Of a DNA stretch of 64,000 nt, positions 27,201 through 36,368 are shown in pieces; the stretch's first letter is position 1, and the number at the start of each line of letters is the position of its first letter. The position numbers and the translations under genes were made by a program. Source of the DNA: Pseudomonas antarctica. Lineage in GTDB: Bacteria; Pseudomonadota; Gammaproteobacteria; Pseudomonadales; Pseudomonadaceae. The notes under the pieces are model-generated. The model saw only the letters and a list, made by a program, of their open reading frames with translations. It searched no databases and was not told the origin of the DNA. Where the stretch lies: positions 372,001 to 436,000 of the forward strand of contig NZ_CP015600.1 in the NCBI RefSeq assembly GCF_001647715.1. Reading direction: 5' to 3'.

Positions 27201-27950
27201 ATGCTCATTATCCCCGCTATCGATCTCAAGGACGGCGCTTGTGTCCGCCTGCGCCAAGGCCGCATGGAAGATTCCACCGTGTTCTCCGACGACCCGGTGA
27301 GCATGGCTGCCAAATGGGTGGAAGGGGGCTGCCGTCGTCTGCATCTGGTGGACTTGAACGGCGCCTTCGAAGGCCAGCCGGTCAATGGCGAAGTGGTCAC
27401 TGCCATCGCCAAGCGCTACCCGAACCTGCCAATCCAGATCGGTGGCGGTATCCGCTCCCTGGAAACCATCGAGCACTACGTCAAGGCCGGCGTGAGCTAC
27501 GTGATCATCGGCACCAAGGCCGTGAAAGACCCGGCGTTCGTCGCTGAGGCCTGCCGCGCGTTCCCGGGTAAAGTGATCGTGGGCCTGGACGCTAAAGACG
27601 GTTTCGTCGCCACCGACGGCTGGGCTGAAATCAGCACTGTCCAGGTGATCGACCTGGCCAAGCAGTTCGAAGCTGACGGCGTGTCCGCCATCGTTTATAC
27701 CGACATCGCCAAAGACGGCATGATGCAGGGCTGCAACGTACCGTTCACGGCTGCGTTGGCTGCGGCCACCAGGATTCCGGTTATCGCTTCCGGTGGCATT
27801 CACAACCTGGGCGACATCAAGTCGCTGCTGGACGCCAAGGCCCCCGGCATCATCGGCGCTATCACAGGCCGCGCGATTTATGAGGGCACGCTGGATGTGG
27901 CCGAAGCCCAAGCGTTTTGTGATGGCTACGCGGCCAGCTCCAAGTCGTAA
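27201..27950 (+). CDS. hisA: ProFAR isomerase (HisA)
   Basis: This 249-residue TIM-barrel enzyme isomerises ProFAR to PRFAR, the substrate of HisF/HisH. The N-terminus [17 protein letters not shown] carries the catalytic aspartate. The phosphate-binding segments [14 protein letters not shown] and [14 protein letters not shown] and the second aspartate in [13 protein letters not shown] are present. Length is standard. A ribosome-binding site (GAAGGAAA) precedes ATG 27201. It is flanked on both sides by related palindromic repeats, the second beginning in its stop codon. Confidence 0.97.
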   Translation: MLIIPAIDLKDGACVRLRQGRMEDSTVFSDDPVSMAAKWVEGGCRRLHLVDLNGAFEGQPVNGEVVTAIAKRYPNLPIQIGGGIRSLETIEHYVKAGVSYVIIGTKAVKDPAFVAEACRAFPGKVIVGLDAKDGFVATDGWAEISTVQVIDLAKQFEADGVSAIVYTDIAKDGMMQGCNVPFTAALAAATRIPVIASGGIHNLGDIKSLLDAKAPGIIGAITGRAIYEGTLDVAEAQAFCDGYAASSKS

Positions 27951-28002
27951 GCTATAAGCTGCAAGCAAAAGCAAATCCGCTTCTACTTGCAGCTTATAGC
28001 TT
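27949..28002. repeat. 17-bp palindromic repeat between hisA and hisF
   Basis: AAGCTATAAGCTGCAAG and its exact complement CTTGCAGCTTATAGCTT surround a 20-nt centre. The left arm includes the last two bases of the hisA stop codon. In RNA it would form a long hairpin ending about 28 bp before the hisF start, able to affect relative expression of hisA and hisF. Confidence 0.85.
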
Positions 28003-28029
28003 GAAGCTTCTTAATCGGAGATTAAGTCT

Positions 28030-28800
28030 ATGGCTTTAGCCAGACGCATCATCCCTTGCCTGGACGTCGACAACGGTCGCGTGGTCAAGGGCGTCAAGTT
28101 CGAGAACATCCGCGATGCCGGCGACCCGGTGGAAATCGCCCGTCGTTATGATGAGCAAGGTGCCGACGAGATTACCTTTCTCGACATCACCGCCAGCGTC
28201 GACGGCCGCGACACCACGCTGCATACCGTCGAGCGCATGGCCAGCCAGGTGTTTATCCCACTGACCGTCGGCGGTGGCGTGCGCACCGTGCAAGACATCC
28301 GCAACCTGCTCAACGCCGGCGCGGACAAGGTCTCGATCAACACCGCTGCCGTGTTCAACCCGGAGTTCGTCGGCGAGGCCGCGCAGCACTTCGGCTCGCA
28401 GTGCATCGTGGTCGCTATCGACGCCAAAAAAGTCTCTGGCCCGGGCGAAACCCCGCGCTGGGAGATTTTCACCCATGGCGGTCGCAAGCCGACCGGCCTG
28501 GACGCGGTGGAATGGGCGATGAAGATGGAAGGCCTGGGCGCCGGTGAAATCCTGCTGACCAGCATGGACCAGGACGGCATGAAAAACGGCTTCGACCTGG
28601 GTGTGACCCGCGCCATCAGTGATGCACTGGGTATCCCGGTGATCGCGTCCGGCGGCGTCGGCAACCTGCAGCACCTGGCCGACGGCGTGATCGAAGGTCA
28701 CGCCAGCGCGGTGCTGGCAGCGAGCATTTTCCACTTTGGCGAATACACCGTTCCCGAGGCCAAGGCCTACATGGCGGCGCGCGGTATCGTCGTTCGCTAA
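28030..28800 (+). CDS. hisF: Imidazole glycerol phosphate synthase, cyclase subunit
   Basis: This 256-residue TIM barrel joins HisH to convert PRFAR to imidazole-glycerol phosphate and AICAR. The N-terminal catalytic aspartate is in [15 protein letters not shown]; the second is in [15 protein letters not shown]. Phosphate loops VGGGVRTV and IASGGVGNL are intact. Its start is preceded by CGGAG. It is the last his gene in the window; hisG, hisD and hisIE are not here, as usual for pseudomonads, where his genes are dispersed. Confidence 0.97.
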   Translation: MALARRIIPCLDVDNGRVVKGVKFENIRDAGDPVEIARRYDEQGADEITFLDITASVDGRDTTLHTVERMASQVFIPLTVGGGVRTVQDIRNLLNAGADKVSINTAAVFNPEFVGEAAQHFGSQCIVVAIDAKKVSGPGETPRWEIFTHGGRKPTGLDAVEWAMKMEGLGAGEILLTSMDQDGMKNGFDLGVTRAISDALGIPVIASGGVGNLQHLADGVIEGHASAVLAASIFHFGEYTVPEAKAYMAARGIVVR

Positions 28801-28813
28801 ACGCTGCTGGACA

Positions 28814-28851
28814 CCATGGCAGGCGCGCGGCACTCTCTGCGCTTGCCATGG
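28814..28851 (+). promoter_or_regulatory. 13-bp hairpin between hisF and the binding-protein gene
   Basis: CCATGGCAGGCGC, a 12-nt loop and GCGCTTGCCATGG pair over 13 bp with one G-T. No T-run follows and the next start codon is 16 bp away. It could stabilise the hisF message or restrain translation of the next gene. Confidence 0.5.
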
Positions 28852-28866
28852 ATTCCGGTAGCCTTC

Positions 28867-29622
28867 ATGTTCAAGACCCTGCTGCTCGCTCTCGCCAGTA
28901 CCTCCGTGCTCATCGCCGGTGCTGCCCACGCCGAAGAACCGTCCGACGCCTCCCTGGTGTTGCTGACGGAAAATTTCCCGCCTTACAACATGGCGAAAAA
29001 CGGCAAGAACTTCGCCAAAGACGAGAACATCGAAGGCATCGCTGTGGACGTGGTGCGGGAGACTTTCAAGCGCGCCGGCATTTCCTACAACCTCACCCTG
29101 CGCTTTCCTTGGGAGCGAATCTACAAACTCGCCCTGGAAAAGCCTGGCTACGGCGTCTTCGTCATGGCCCGCCTACCGGACCGGGAAGCCCTGTTCAAAT
29201 GGGTCGGCCCTATCGGCCCGGACGATTGGGTGATGCTGGCCAAGGCCGACAGCAAGATTCAACTGGACGACCTCGAGCACGCGCGCCGCTACAAGATCGG
29301 CGCATACAAGGGCGATGCCATTGCCGAGTCCCTGGAAAAGCAGGGTCTCAACCCACTGGTGGTGTTACGCGACCAGGACAACGCGAAAAAGCTCATGGAC
29401 GGCCAGATCGACCTGTGGGCCACCGGCGACCCGGCCGGGCGTTATTTGGCGCGCCAGGTGGGTGTGACGGGGTTGAAGACGGTCCTGCGCTTCAACAGCG
29501 CCCAGCTCTACCTCGCGCTGAACAAGGATGTACCGGACGAGTTGGTGGCCAAGCTTCAGGCTGCGCTGGACCAACTGCGTAAAGATGGCGTGGTTGATGA
29601 GATCATGGCCCGTTACCTGTAA
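28867..29622 (+). CDS. Periplasmic family-3 solute-binding protein
   Basis: This 251-residue secreted protein has a signal peptide MFKTLLLALASTSVLIAGAA cleaved near AHA. The mature part is of the amino-acid-binding fold: LLTENFPPYNMAKNGKNF, EGIAVDVVRETFKRAGISY and GPDDWVMLAKADSKI. The sequence differs from classical amino-acid carriers and resembles stand-alone YckB/PA5139-type proteins without adjacent permeases. ATG 28867 gives the signal peptide; the upstream frame has none. The Shine-Dalgarno is weak. The role is unclear: transport or sensing of an amino-acid-like ligand. Confidence 0.82.
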   Translation: MFKTLLLALASTSVLIAGAAHAEEPSDASLVLLTENFPPYNMAKNGKNFAKDENIEGIAVDVVRETFKRAGISYNLTLRFPWERIYKLALEKPGYGVFVMARLPDREALFKWVGPIGPDDWVMLAKADSKIQLDDLEHARRYKIGAYKGDAIAESLEKQGLNPLVVLRDQDNAKKLMDGQIDLWATGDPAGRYLARQVGVTGLKTVLRFNSAQLYLALNKDVPDELVAKLQAALDQLRKDGVVDEIMARYL

Positions 29623-29638
29623 CTGGCAGGAGGCAATT

Positions 29639-30281
29639 GTGGGAGCTGGCTTGCCTGCGATAGCGGTCTTTGAGTGACAAATATGCCAGCTGACCCACCG
29701 CTTTCGCGAGCAAGCCCGCTCCCACAGGTTTGACTGCATTCCAAATACAGCCCTGTCGTGCACGGCAATCAGCAGGATGGCCATGCGACGGTCGTCAGCC
29801 TCTGGATGCACACGGTCAAAAATGTGGGAGCTGGCTTGCCTGCGATGGCGCTCTTTCAGTGACAAATATGCCACCTGACCCACCGCCATCGCAGGCAAGC
29901 CAGCTCCCACAGGTTTGACTGCATTCCAAATACAGCCCTGTCGTGCACAGCAATCAGCAGGATGGCTATGCGACGGGCGTCAGCCTCTGGATGCACACGG
30001 TCAAAAATGTGGGAGCTGGCTTGCCTGCGATAGCGGTCTTTGAGTGACAAATATGCCTGCTGACCCACCGCCATCGCAGGCAAGCCAGCTCCCACAGGTT
30101 TGACTGCATTCCAAATACAGCCCTGTCGTGCACGGCAATCAGCAGGATGGCCATGCGACGGTCGTCAGCCTCTGGATACACACGGTCAAAAATGTGGGAG
30201 CGGGCTTGCTCGCGAAAGCGCTGTGTCAGTCACTAAATCTGCTGACTGATGCACCGCTTTCGCGAGCAAGCCCGCTCCCAC
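29639..30281. repeat. 185-bp tandem array of REPIN plus spacer (four REPINs)
   Basis: REPINs start at 29639, 29824, 30009 and 30194, an exact 185-bp period. Each REPIN is 87-88 bp. The three spacers of 98 bp (beginning AGGTTTGACTGCATTCC) are nearly identical. The REPIN arms vary between a GAGCTGGCTTGCCTGCGAT and a GAGCGGGCTTGCTCGCGA type, and the first unit mixes both. The period is not a multiple of three, so the open frames here are not genes. The array lies between convergent genes. Confidence 0.95.
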
Positions 30282-30302
30282 TTTGGTTCTTCGCCGTCGT
30301 AT

Positions 30303-31076
30303 CTAGCGGTAGATGCCGTTTTTACCGTGGGCACTCATGGCCTGGTTGCTGCGTACGCTGATCATCAACTTGATATCAATCCAGTCGACGCCTTGGGCCT
30401 TGAGCTTGGGCAACTCGCGCTCAAGCACGGCCAGGGTCTGTGGATAAGGATGGCCGATCATCACCGCTGAACCCTGTTTGTGCGCCAGCTTGATCGCGGT
30501 TTGCAGCTGCGTGGTAATCGCCGCTTCGGTGCGTTCGTCATCGAGGAATACATCCCGCGAGACATGGGCCAGGCCAATCTTCTGTGCTTCGGCGGCCGCG
30601 ACGGTTTGTGCGCTGGTGCGGCTGTCCACAAAGAACTTGTTACGCCGTTGCAGCTCGGCCATCAGCCAGGCCATGGCGGCCGGCTGGGCGGTCATGCGGC
30701 TGCCCATGTGGTTGTTGATGCCGGCGGTGTAAGGCACGGCCTTGAAGGCGGCGTCCAGGCGCTTGCCGAGTTCTTCGATGGGCAGGTCAGGGTGCCAGGC
30801 AAATGGGCCGGTGGCCGGGTCCATGGGCATGTGCAGGATCACGATTTTGCCGGCCTTGTGCGCCTCGCGAGCGAATTCGGCGGCGTGGGGTGTGTCGGGC
30901 ATGATCGCCGTGGTCACCGGCCCGGGCAGGGCCAGCACGCGACGATCCCGGGGCAGGTTTTGCCCCAGGTCGTCGATGATGAGGGTCAGGTAGGCTTTGC
31001 GAGGCTCTTCGGCCGGAGTCGCATGGGCGACTCCGGCCAGGCTGCACAGCACAGCGATGATCAGGGCAAAACGCAT
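30303..31076 (-). CDS. Divergent polysaccharide deacetylase family protein (YibQ-like)
   Basis: This 257-residue secreted protein has a signal peptide (MRFALIIAVLCSLAGVAHA). It belongs to the Polysacc_deac_2 (DUF610) family: YLTLIIDDLGQNLPRDRR with the two aspartates, VILHMPMDP, GINNHMGSRMT and the late MIGHPYPQTL. These keep the deacetylase-like metal site residues. It lies 1 bp after ctpA in the leftward gpmI-envC-ctpA unit. It is probably a periplasmic hydrolase acting with EnvC and CtpA on cell-wall material, but activity is unproven for the family. Confidence 0.88.
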   Translation of the reverse strand: MRFALIIAVLCSLAGVAHATPAEEPRKAYLTLIIDDLGQNLPRDRRVLALPGPVTTAIMPDTPHAAEFAREAHKAGKIVILHMPMDPATGPFAWHPDLPIEELGKRLDAAFKAVPYTAGINNHMGSRMTAQPAAMAWLMAELQRRNKFFVDSRTSAQTVAAAEAQKIGLAHVSRDVFLDDERTEAAITTQLQTAIKLAHKQGSAVMIGHPYPQTLAVLERELPKLKAQGVDWIDIKLMISVRSNQAMSAHGKNGIYR

Positions 31077-31077
31077 A

Positions 31078-32394
31078 TCAACGGCTGCGCGTAATGCTCA
31101 GGCCTTTAAGCAGGCTCAGTGCCTGGGCCAGTTGGTAATCATCGTCCTGTGGCATTGGCTTGGCTTTGGCGCCGCTGCCGGTCGGCTGGTCGGCGCCGCC
31201 GTTGCCATTGCCCAGGTGACCTTGCAGGTCCGCCTCTTTGTAGTACTCGCTGTCGATCTCGTTGGTGATCTTGGCTTTGCGTACTTCGATGTCCGGCACA
31301 ATGCCCTGGGCCTGGATCGAGCGACCGTTCGGCGTGTAGTACAGCGCCGTGGTGATCTTCAATGCGCGATCGTTGTTCAGCGGCAACACGGTTTGCACCG
31401 AGCCTTTGCCGAAACTGGTGGTGCCCATCAGCACGCCGCGCTTCTGGTCTTGCAGGGCGCCGGCGACGATTTCCGACGCCGAGGCGCTGCCGCCGTTGAT
31501 CAGCACAGCCAGCGGCACGTTTTCGCTGAGGTCGTTGCCGGTGGCCGAGAAGCGCAGTTCGGAGTTGGCGATACGGCCCTTGGTGTAGACGATCAGGCCT
31601 TTGGTGATGAAGTGGTCGACCACTTCCACCGCAGACTGCAGCACGCCGCCCGGGTTGTTACGCAGGTCGAGGACGATGCCGTTGAGCTTCTTGCCGTTGT
31701 CTTTACGCAGCTTGGCCAGGGCCTTGGCCACTTCGTCGCCGGTCTTGACCTGAAACTGGGTGATACGGATATAGCCGTAGCCCGACTCCAGCAGCTGGCT
31801 CTTCACGCTTTTGACCGTGATGGTCGCGCGGGCCAGGGTCACGTCAAACGGGTTGCCGCCATCGCGCACCAGGGTCAGGGTGATTTTCTGGCCGAGCTTG
31901 CCGCGCATCTTGTCGACGGCTTCGGTCATGCTCTGGCCACGGGTCGGCTGGCCGTTGATCTTCACGATCAAGTCGCCGGCCTGGATGCCGGCCTTGGACG
32001 CCGGGGTGTCGTCGATCGGCGAGACCACTTTGATCTGGCCGTCTTCAGAGCCGACTTCGATGCCCAGGCCGCCGAACTCACCGCTGGTGCTTTCCTGCAG
32101 CTCGGCGAAATCTTCCGGGCCCAGGTAAGCGGAGTGCGGGTCGAGGTTGCTGAGCATGCCCTTGATGGCATTTTCCAGCAGGGTCTTGTCGTCTACGGGT
32201 TCGACATAGGCTGCCTTGATCCGGTCCATGACCTCGGCAAAGGTGCGCAGCTCGTCCAGCGGCAGCGGCGCCTTGGTGGTCGCGGCTGTGGCAGCTTGTG
32301 CAGCCGGTGCAGCCTGGTCGGCAAAAGCCAGAGGCGCGCCGATCACCAGGGCGATCGTCAGGGCCAGCGAAGTGAGGCGGGACAAATGCAGCAT
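31078..32394 (-). CDS. ctpA: Carboxyl-terminal processing protease, S41 family
   Basis: This 438-residue periplasmic serine protease has a signal peptide and a linker, then the PDZ domain (GGLGIEVGSEDGQIKVVSP and on to about 190), then the catalytic part. The nucleophile is in INGGSASASEIVAGAL and the general-base lysine in GTTSFGKGSVQTVLPL. In pseudomonads CtpA cleaves cell-wall cross-link hydrolases with a lipoprotein partner. It is the middle gene of a leftward unit with envC 30 bp upstream and the YibQ-like gene 1 bp downstream. Confidence 0.94.
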   Translation of the reverse strand: MLHLSRLTSLALTIALVIGAPLAFADQAAPAAQAATAATTKAPLPLDELRTFAEVMDRIKAAYVEPVDDKTLLENAIKGMLSNLDPHSAYLGPEDFAELQESTSGEFGGLGIEVGSEDGQIKVVSPIDDTPASKAGIQAGDLIVKINGQPTRGQSMTEAVDKMRGKLGQKITLTLVRDGGNPFDVTLARATITVKSVKSQLLESGYGYIRITQFQVKTGDEVAKALAKLRKDNGKKLNGIVLDLRNNPGGVLQSAVEVVDHFITKGLIVYTKGRIANSELRFSATGNDLSENVPLAVLINGGSASASEIVAGALQDQKRGVLMGTTSFGKGSVQTVLPLNNDRALKITTALYYTPNGRSIQAQGIVPDIEVRKAKITNEIDSEYYKEADLQGHLGNGNGGADQPTGSGAKAKPMPQDDDYQLAQALSLLKGLSITRSR

Positions 32395-32424
32395 GTCGAA
32401 CGAACTCCTAATGTAGATGCGGCC

Positions 32425-33720
32425 CTATCCTTGGGAACGGCACCATTGTGCAGGGTCGCTCGGGCGGCCCTGCTGACGAATAGCGAAGTACAGCGCCGGA
32501 GTGTCCTGGCCGCCACTGTTACCGACAGTGGAGATGGATTCACCGGCTTTTACAACATCACCTGCCGACTTGAGTAAAGTCTGATTGTGGCCGTAAAGGC
32601 TCAAATAGCCATTACCGTGGTCAAGAATCACCAGCAAACCGGCGCCTCGCAACCAATCGGCAAACACCACACGCCCACCGTGGACGGCGTGGACCTGGCT
32701 ACCGGCGGCAGCACTGATCATCACGCCATCCCACTTGGCGCGGGTGTCATCGCCACGGGTTTCACCGAAGCGTGCCAGTAGTCGACCATCAACAGGCCAT
32801 GGAAGTTTTCCACGGGCTGAAGCAAAAGGTCCGCCGAAAGACTCGCCGCTGCTGGAAACCACTGGGCCAGGGGCTGCATGCGCCGGTTTACGCGGCGCTG
32901 GCGCGTCGCTCGTGGCGGCCAGCTCGGCCTCACGCTGGCGCTTTTTTTCCGCTTCCTGCTGGGCAATCAGCGCTTTTTGCCGCGCTTCTTCGGCCTCACG
33001 TGCCTGGCGGGCCAGGGTTTCTTCGATGGTTTTGAGGACTTTGCCCAGGTCGGCCTGGTCTTGCTCGCGGGCTTGCAGCTTGGCGTCGCGGGCTTTTACA
33101 TCGTCATTAAGCTTGGCCAGGGCCTGCTGGCGTTCCTTGCGCACTTTGTCCAACTGATCGCGCTGGGTATCGAGGGCGGTCTTCTGGTCGAGCAATTGCG
33201 ACTGCTGGTCGGCTATTTCCTGTTCGACGTTGGCCAGTTGCCGCAGGGTTTCGTTAAAACCCTTCAATTGCGCCAGGCGCGCCTTGCTCAGGTAGTCGTA
33301 ATAGGTGAGTGTGCGCGCGAATTTTTCCGGGTTCTGCTGGTTGAGCAGCAGCTTGAGGTATTCCTGGCGGCCGCTCTGGTAAGCGGCGCGGGCCTGGATC
33401 GCGATCAGGCGTTGCTGTTCAACGCGTGCGCTCTGGAGTTTTTTTTTCTCAGCGTCGAGTCGCTCCAGTTCCGACTCGCTCTTCTTTAATTCTTTTTGTA
33501 GCTCCTGGACCTGCTTCTCCAGCTTGCCCATCTCGGTTTCCGTGCCGCGCAGGTCTTTCTGCACCCCGGATTTCTCTTCCTGGAGCTTGCCGAGCAGCTT
33601 TTTAAGCTCGGTAATGTCCTGACGCGTAGCGTCCAACTGTTGTTGGGTTTGTGCGCGCTCATCGGCAAACGCCGGTTGGAGCAGGCAGACTAGAGCGAGG
33701 GTAATCAAGGCGCGAAGCAT
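32425..33720 (-). CDS. envC: Murein hydrolase activator EnvC
   Basis: This 431-residue periplasmic protein activates division amidases. A signal peptide (LITLALVCLLQPAFA) is followed by a long coiled coil (residues ~22-270, heptads rich in Gln, Lys, Leu) and a C-terminal LytM/M23 domain. The metal site is degenerate: the usual H-x-G-x-D is replaced by KWDGVMI and the H-x-H by ALYFAIR, as in EnvC-type activators that do not cut peptidoglycan themselves. ATG 33720 fits the signal peptide; a longer frame upstream is not supported. It sits between gpmI and ctpA. Confidence 0.93.
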   Translation of the reverse strand: MLRALITLALVCLLQPAFADERAQTQQQLDATRQDITELKKLLGKLQEEKSGVQKDLRGTETEMGKLEKQVQELQKELKKSESELERLDAEKKKLQSARVEQQRLIAIQARAAYQSGRQEYLKLLLNQQNPEKFARTLTYYDYLSKARLAQLKGFNETLRQLANVEQEIADQQSQLLDQKTALDTQRDQLDKVRKERQQALAKLNDDVKARDAKLQAREQDQADLGKVLKTIEETLARQAREAEEARQKALIAQQEAEKKRQREAELAATSDAPAPRKPAHAAPGPVVSSSGESFGGPFASARGKLPWPVDGRLLARFGETRGDDTRAKWDGVMISAAAGSQVHAVHGGRVVFADWLRGAGLLVILDHGNGYLSLYGHNQTLLKSAGDVVKAGESISTVGNSGGQDTPALYFAIRQQGRPSDPAQWCRSQG

Positions 33721-33867
33721 AGAGGCGGGCGACACCAGGGAAAGGGACGGCCTAGTATGCCCGCCAAGCGCCGCAAAAAAAACGCCCAATTCGGGCTGGA
33801 AGGCAAGATAGGTGCCGAGTGGCGGGCATATGGCAAAAAGACATCTGCCAAACGCTGGAGATCAAAT

Positions 33868-33954
33868 GTGGGAGGGGGCTTGCTCCCGAAGGCGGTGAGT
33901 CAGTCAAATAGATGTCGACTGATCCACCGCTTTCGTGAGCAAGCCCCCTCCCAC
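33868..33954. repeat. REPIN
   Basis: GTGGGAGGGGGCTTGCTCCCGAA and its near complement enclose a short centre. This is the GGGGGC-arm variant of the REPIN family. It lies between gpmI and envC inside the leftward gene group. Confidence 0.9.
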
Positions 33955-33978
33955 AAGGTTTTGCGGTGTGTTTTAAAG

Positions 33979-35505
33979 TCAGACGAGGATTGAGGTGCCG
34001 GTCATCTCTTTCGGCTTCTCCAGCCCCATGAGCATCAACATGGTTGGCGCCACATCTGCCAGCACGCCGCCGCGCCGCACGTTGAAGTCGCGCTTGCCAA
34101 CGTAGATGAACGGCACCGGCTCGGTGGTGTGGGCGGTATGGGCCTGGCCGGTGGATTCGTCGGACATCTGCTCGCAGTTGCCGTGGTCGGCGGTGATCAG
34201 TGCCTCGCCGCCGACTTTCTCCAGGGCGTCGACGATACGGCCGACACACAGGTCCAGGCATTCCACTGCTTTTACAGCCGCTTGCAGATTGCCACTGTGG
34301 CCGACCATGTCGCCGTTGGCGTAGTTGACCACGATCACGTCGTAACGCTGGTGTTCGATGGCATCGACGATCTTGTCGGTGACTTCCGGCGCGCTCATTT
34401 CCGGCTGCAGGTCGTAGGTGGCGACTTTTGGCGATGGGATCAGGATGCGCTCTTCGCCCGGGAACGGTTCTTCACGGCCGCCGGAAAAGAAGAAGGTCAC
34501 GTGGGCGTATTTCTCGGTTTCGGCGATGCGCAGCTGGGTCTTGCCGTTTTTCGCCAGGTAATCGCCCAGCACGTTTTCCAGGCTACCCGGGGCAAAAGCC
34601 GCCGGGGCCGGGATATTGGCGGCGTATTGGGTGAGCATGACGAACTCGACCTTCGGCTGGCGGGCGCGCTCGAAGTCTTTGAAGCCGGCATCGACGAACA
34701 CGTGGCTCAGTTCGCGGGCACGGTCGGCGCGGAAGTTCATGAACACCACGGCATCGCCGTCTTCGACCTTGACCGGCTCGCCGAGGGTGGTGGCTTTGAC
34801 GAACTCATCGCTCTCGCCACGCGCGTAGGCGGCTTCCAGGCCTTCCTGGGCGGTGGCGGCGTTGAATTCGGCCTGGCCGTCGACGATCAGGTTGTAAGCC
34901 TGGGAGACGCGGTCCCAACGGTTGTCGCGGTCCATGGCGAAGTAACGGCCGACCAGGCTGGCGATACGGCCCTTGCCGAGTGCGGCGAAGGTGGCGTCGA
35001 GCAGTTCGATGGACGATTGCGCGCTTTTGGGCGGGGTGTCGCGGCCGTCGAGGAAGGCGTGCAGGTAAATCTTGTCGGCGCCGCGCTTGAAGGCCAGCTC
35101 GGCCATGGCGACCAGGTGGTCCTGGTGGCTGTGAACGCCGCCGTCGGACAACAGGCCCATGAAGTGCACGGCCTTGCCGGCTGCGACTGCCTTATCCACC
35201 GCCGCGCAGATGGTCGGGTTCTCGAAGAACTCGCCGTCGCGGATCGATTTGGTCACGCGTGTGAAGTCTTGGTATACCACTCGTCCGGCGCCGAGGTTCA
35301 TGTGGCCGACTTCCGAGTTACCCATCTGGCCGTCCGGCAGACCCACGTCCATGCCGGAACCGGAGATCAGGCCGTTGGGTACGGTGGCGGTCAGGCGGTC
35401 CAGGACCGGCTTGTTGGCCGAGTACACGGCGTTGTCGTGGTGGCTTTCACTGTGTCCGAAGCCATCGAGAATTATCAGGACCAAAGGTTTAGGCGTAGTA
35501 GTCAT
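33979..35505 (-). CDS. gpmI: 2,3-bisphosphoglycerate-independent phosphoglycerate mutase
   Basis: This 508-residue Mn-dependent enzyme interconverts 3- and 2-phosphoglycerate in glycolysis and gluconeogenesis. It shows [18 protein letters not shown] (first metal aspartate), the phosphoserine site in [30 protein letters not shown], and the late metal motifs [12 protein letters not shown] and [10 protein letters not shown]. The start ATG 35505 follows GAGAGGAT; a longer upstream frame is not homologous. It leads the leftward group with envC and ctpA, although a REPIN lies in the 258-bp gap before envC. Confidence 0.97.
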   Translation of the reverse strand: MTTTPKPLVLIILDGFGHSESHHDNAVYSANKPVLDRLTATVPNGLISGSGMDVGLPDGQMGNSEVGHMNLGAGRVVYQDFTRVTKSIRDGEFFENPTICAAVDKAVAAGKAVHFMGLLSDGGVHSHQDHLVAMAELAFKRGADKIYLHAFLDGRDTPPKSAQSSIELLDATFAALGKGRIASLVGRYFAMDRDNRWDRVSQAYNLIVDGQAEFNAATAQEGLEAAYARGESDEFVKATTLGEPVKVEDGDAVVFMNFRADRARELSHVFVDAGFKDFERARQPKVEFVMLTQYAANIPAPAAFAPGSLENVLGDYLAKNGKTQLRIAETEKYAHVTFFFSGGREEPFPGEERILIPSPKVATYDLQPEMSAPEVTDKIVDAIEHQRYDVIVVNYANGDMVGHSGNLQAAVKAVECLDLCVGRIVDALEKVGGEALITADHGNCEQMSDESTGQAHTAHTTEPVPFIYVGKRDFNVRRGGVLADVAPTMLMLMGLEKPKEMTGTSILV

Positions 35506-35656
35506 AGATCCTCTCGCGGCGGTAATAAAGGAAGGCAATCTAAAAGGGAGTAGCAGTTTAAAGCGAAGTTCCGACCACGTCACCGCTTTACGGGGGTTGG
35601 CCGCCCCTGACGGCTGTGTATACTTACCGCCATTTTAACGCCCTGGAACCTCCTTG

Positions 35657-36070
35657 ATGGTTGATCACCTGATTGCATTTGCCACTGCCCACTACCTGCT
35701 CGCGGGTGCCTTCGTCATCCTGCTGGCGCTGCTGATCGCTCATGAAATGAGCCGCGGTGGCCGCAGCCTGAGCACGTCGGAGCTGACCGCGCTGGTCAAC
35801 AAGGATGAGGCCGTTGTCGTGGATATTCGCCCGGTCAAGGATTTCGCTGCCGGTCATATCGTCGGCGCACTGAACATTCCACAGGACAAGCTGATCGCAC
35901 GCCTGGCCGAGCTGGAAAAATACAAAGCCAAGACCATTATTCTGGTCGACGCCCAAGGCCAGCACGCCGGCACCCACGCCCGCGAGATGCTCAAGGCCGG
36001 TTTCACCGCCGCCAAACTGTCCGGTGGTATCGGCAGCTGGAAGGCCGATAACCTGCCGCTGGTGAAGTGA
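35657..36070 (+). CDS. Membrane-anchored rhodanese-like protein without cysteine
   Basis: This 137-residue protein has one N-terminal membrane helix (YLLAGAFVILLALLIAHEM) and a cytosolic rhodanese fold: VVVDIRPVKDFAAGHIVGAL, then TIILVDAQGQHAGTHAREML and LSGGIGSW. The catalytic cysteine position after strand IILV is aspartate, and the whole protein has no cysteine, so it cannot be a sulfurtransferase. It resembles YibN-type proteins that sit upstream of grxC and secB. It overlaps nothing but ends 1 bp before grxC. ATG 35657 is chosen over a TTG just upstream. Confidence 0.88.
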   Translation: MVDHLIAFATAHYLLAGAFVILLALLIAHEMSRGGRSLSTSELTALVNKDEAVVVDIRPVKDFAAGHIVGALNIPQDKLIARLAELEKYKAKTIILVDAQGQHAGTHAREMLKAGFTAAKLSGGIGSWKADNLPLVK

Positions 36071-36071
36071 T

Positions 36072-36326
36072 ATGAGCCAGGTTGTCGTGTATTCCAGCGA
36101 TTATTGCCCCTACTGCATTCGGGCCAAGGCCCTGCTTGAGAAAAAGGGCATTGCCTTCGAAGAGATCAAGGTCGACGGCAAGCCGCAGGTGCGCGCCGAG
36201 ATGACCAAAAAAGCGGGACGCACGTCCGTGCCGCAGATCTGGATCGGCGCCAAGCATGTCGGTGGGTGCGATGACCTGTTCGCTCTGGAGCGCGCCGGTA
36301 AACTCGATGCGCTGCTGCTCGTCTGA
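36072..36326 (+). CDS. grxC: Glutaredoxin 3
   Basis: This 84-residue cytosolic glutaredoxin reduces disulfides with glutathione. It has the active site YCPYC near residues 11-15, the cis-proline segment TSVPQIWIGAKHVGGCDDL and standard length. It lies 1 bp after the rhodanese-like gene and 42 bp before secB, the usual gammaproteobacterial order. Confidence 0.97.
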   Translation: MSQVVVYSSDYCPYCIRAKALLEKKGIAFEEIKVDGKPQVRAEMTKKAGRTSVPQIWIGAKHVGGCDDLFALERAGKLDALLLV

Positions 36327-36368
36327 CTCCAAAACCCTAAAAGACCCCAAGATCAAGAAGGATCTGCG

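Noticed and set aside
29365..30181. Repeated small open frames with similar peptides (MGAGLPAMAV...) in the REPIN array
   Set aside because: The 185-bp period is not a multiple of three, so the frames shift between units; they are readings of REPIN palindromes.
29639..30281. CRISPR-like pattern of regular repeats
   Set aside because: Repeats are 87 bp long REPINs, spacers are nearly identical to each other, and no cas genes are present.
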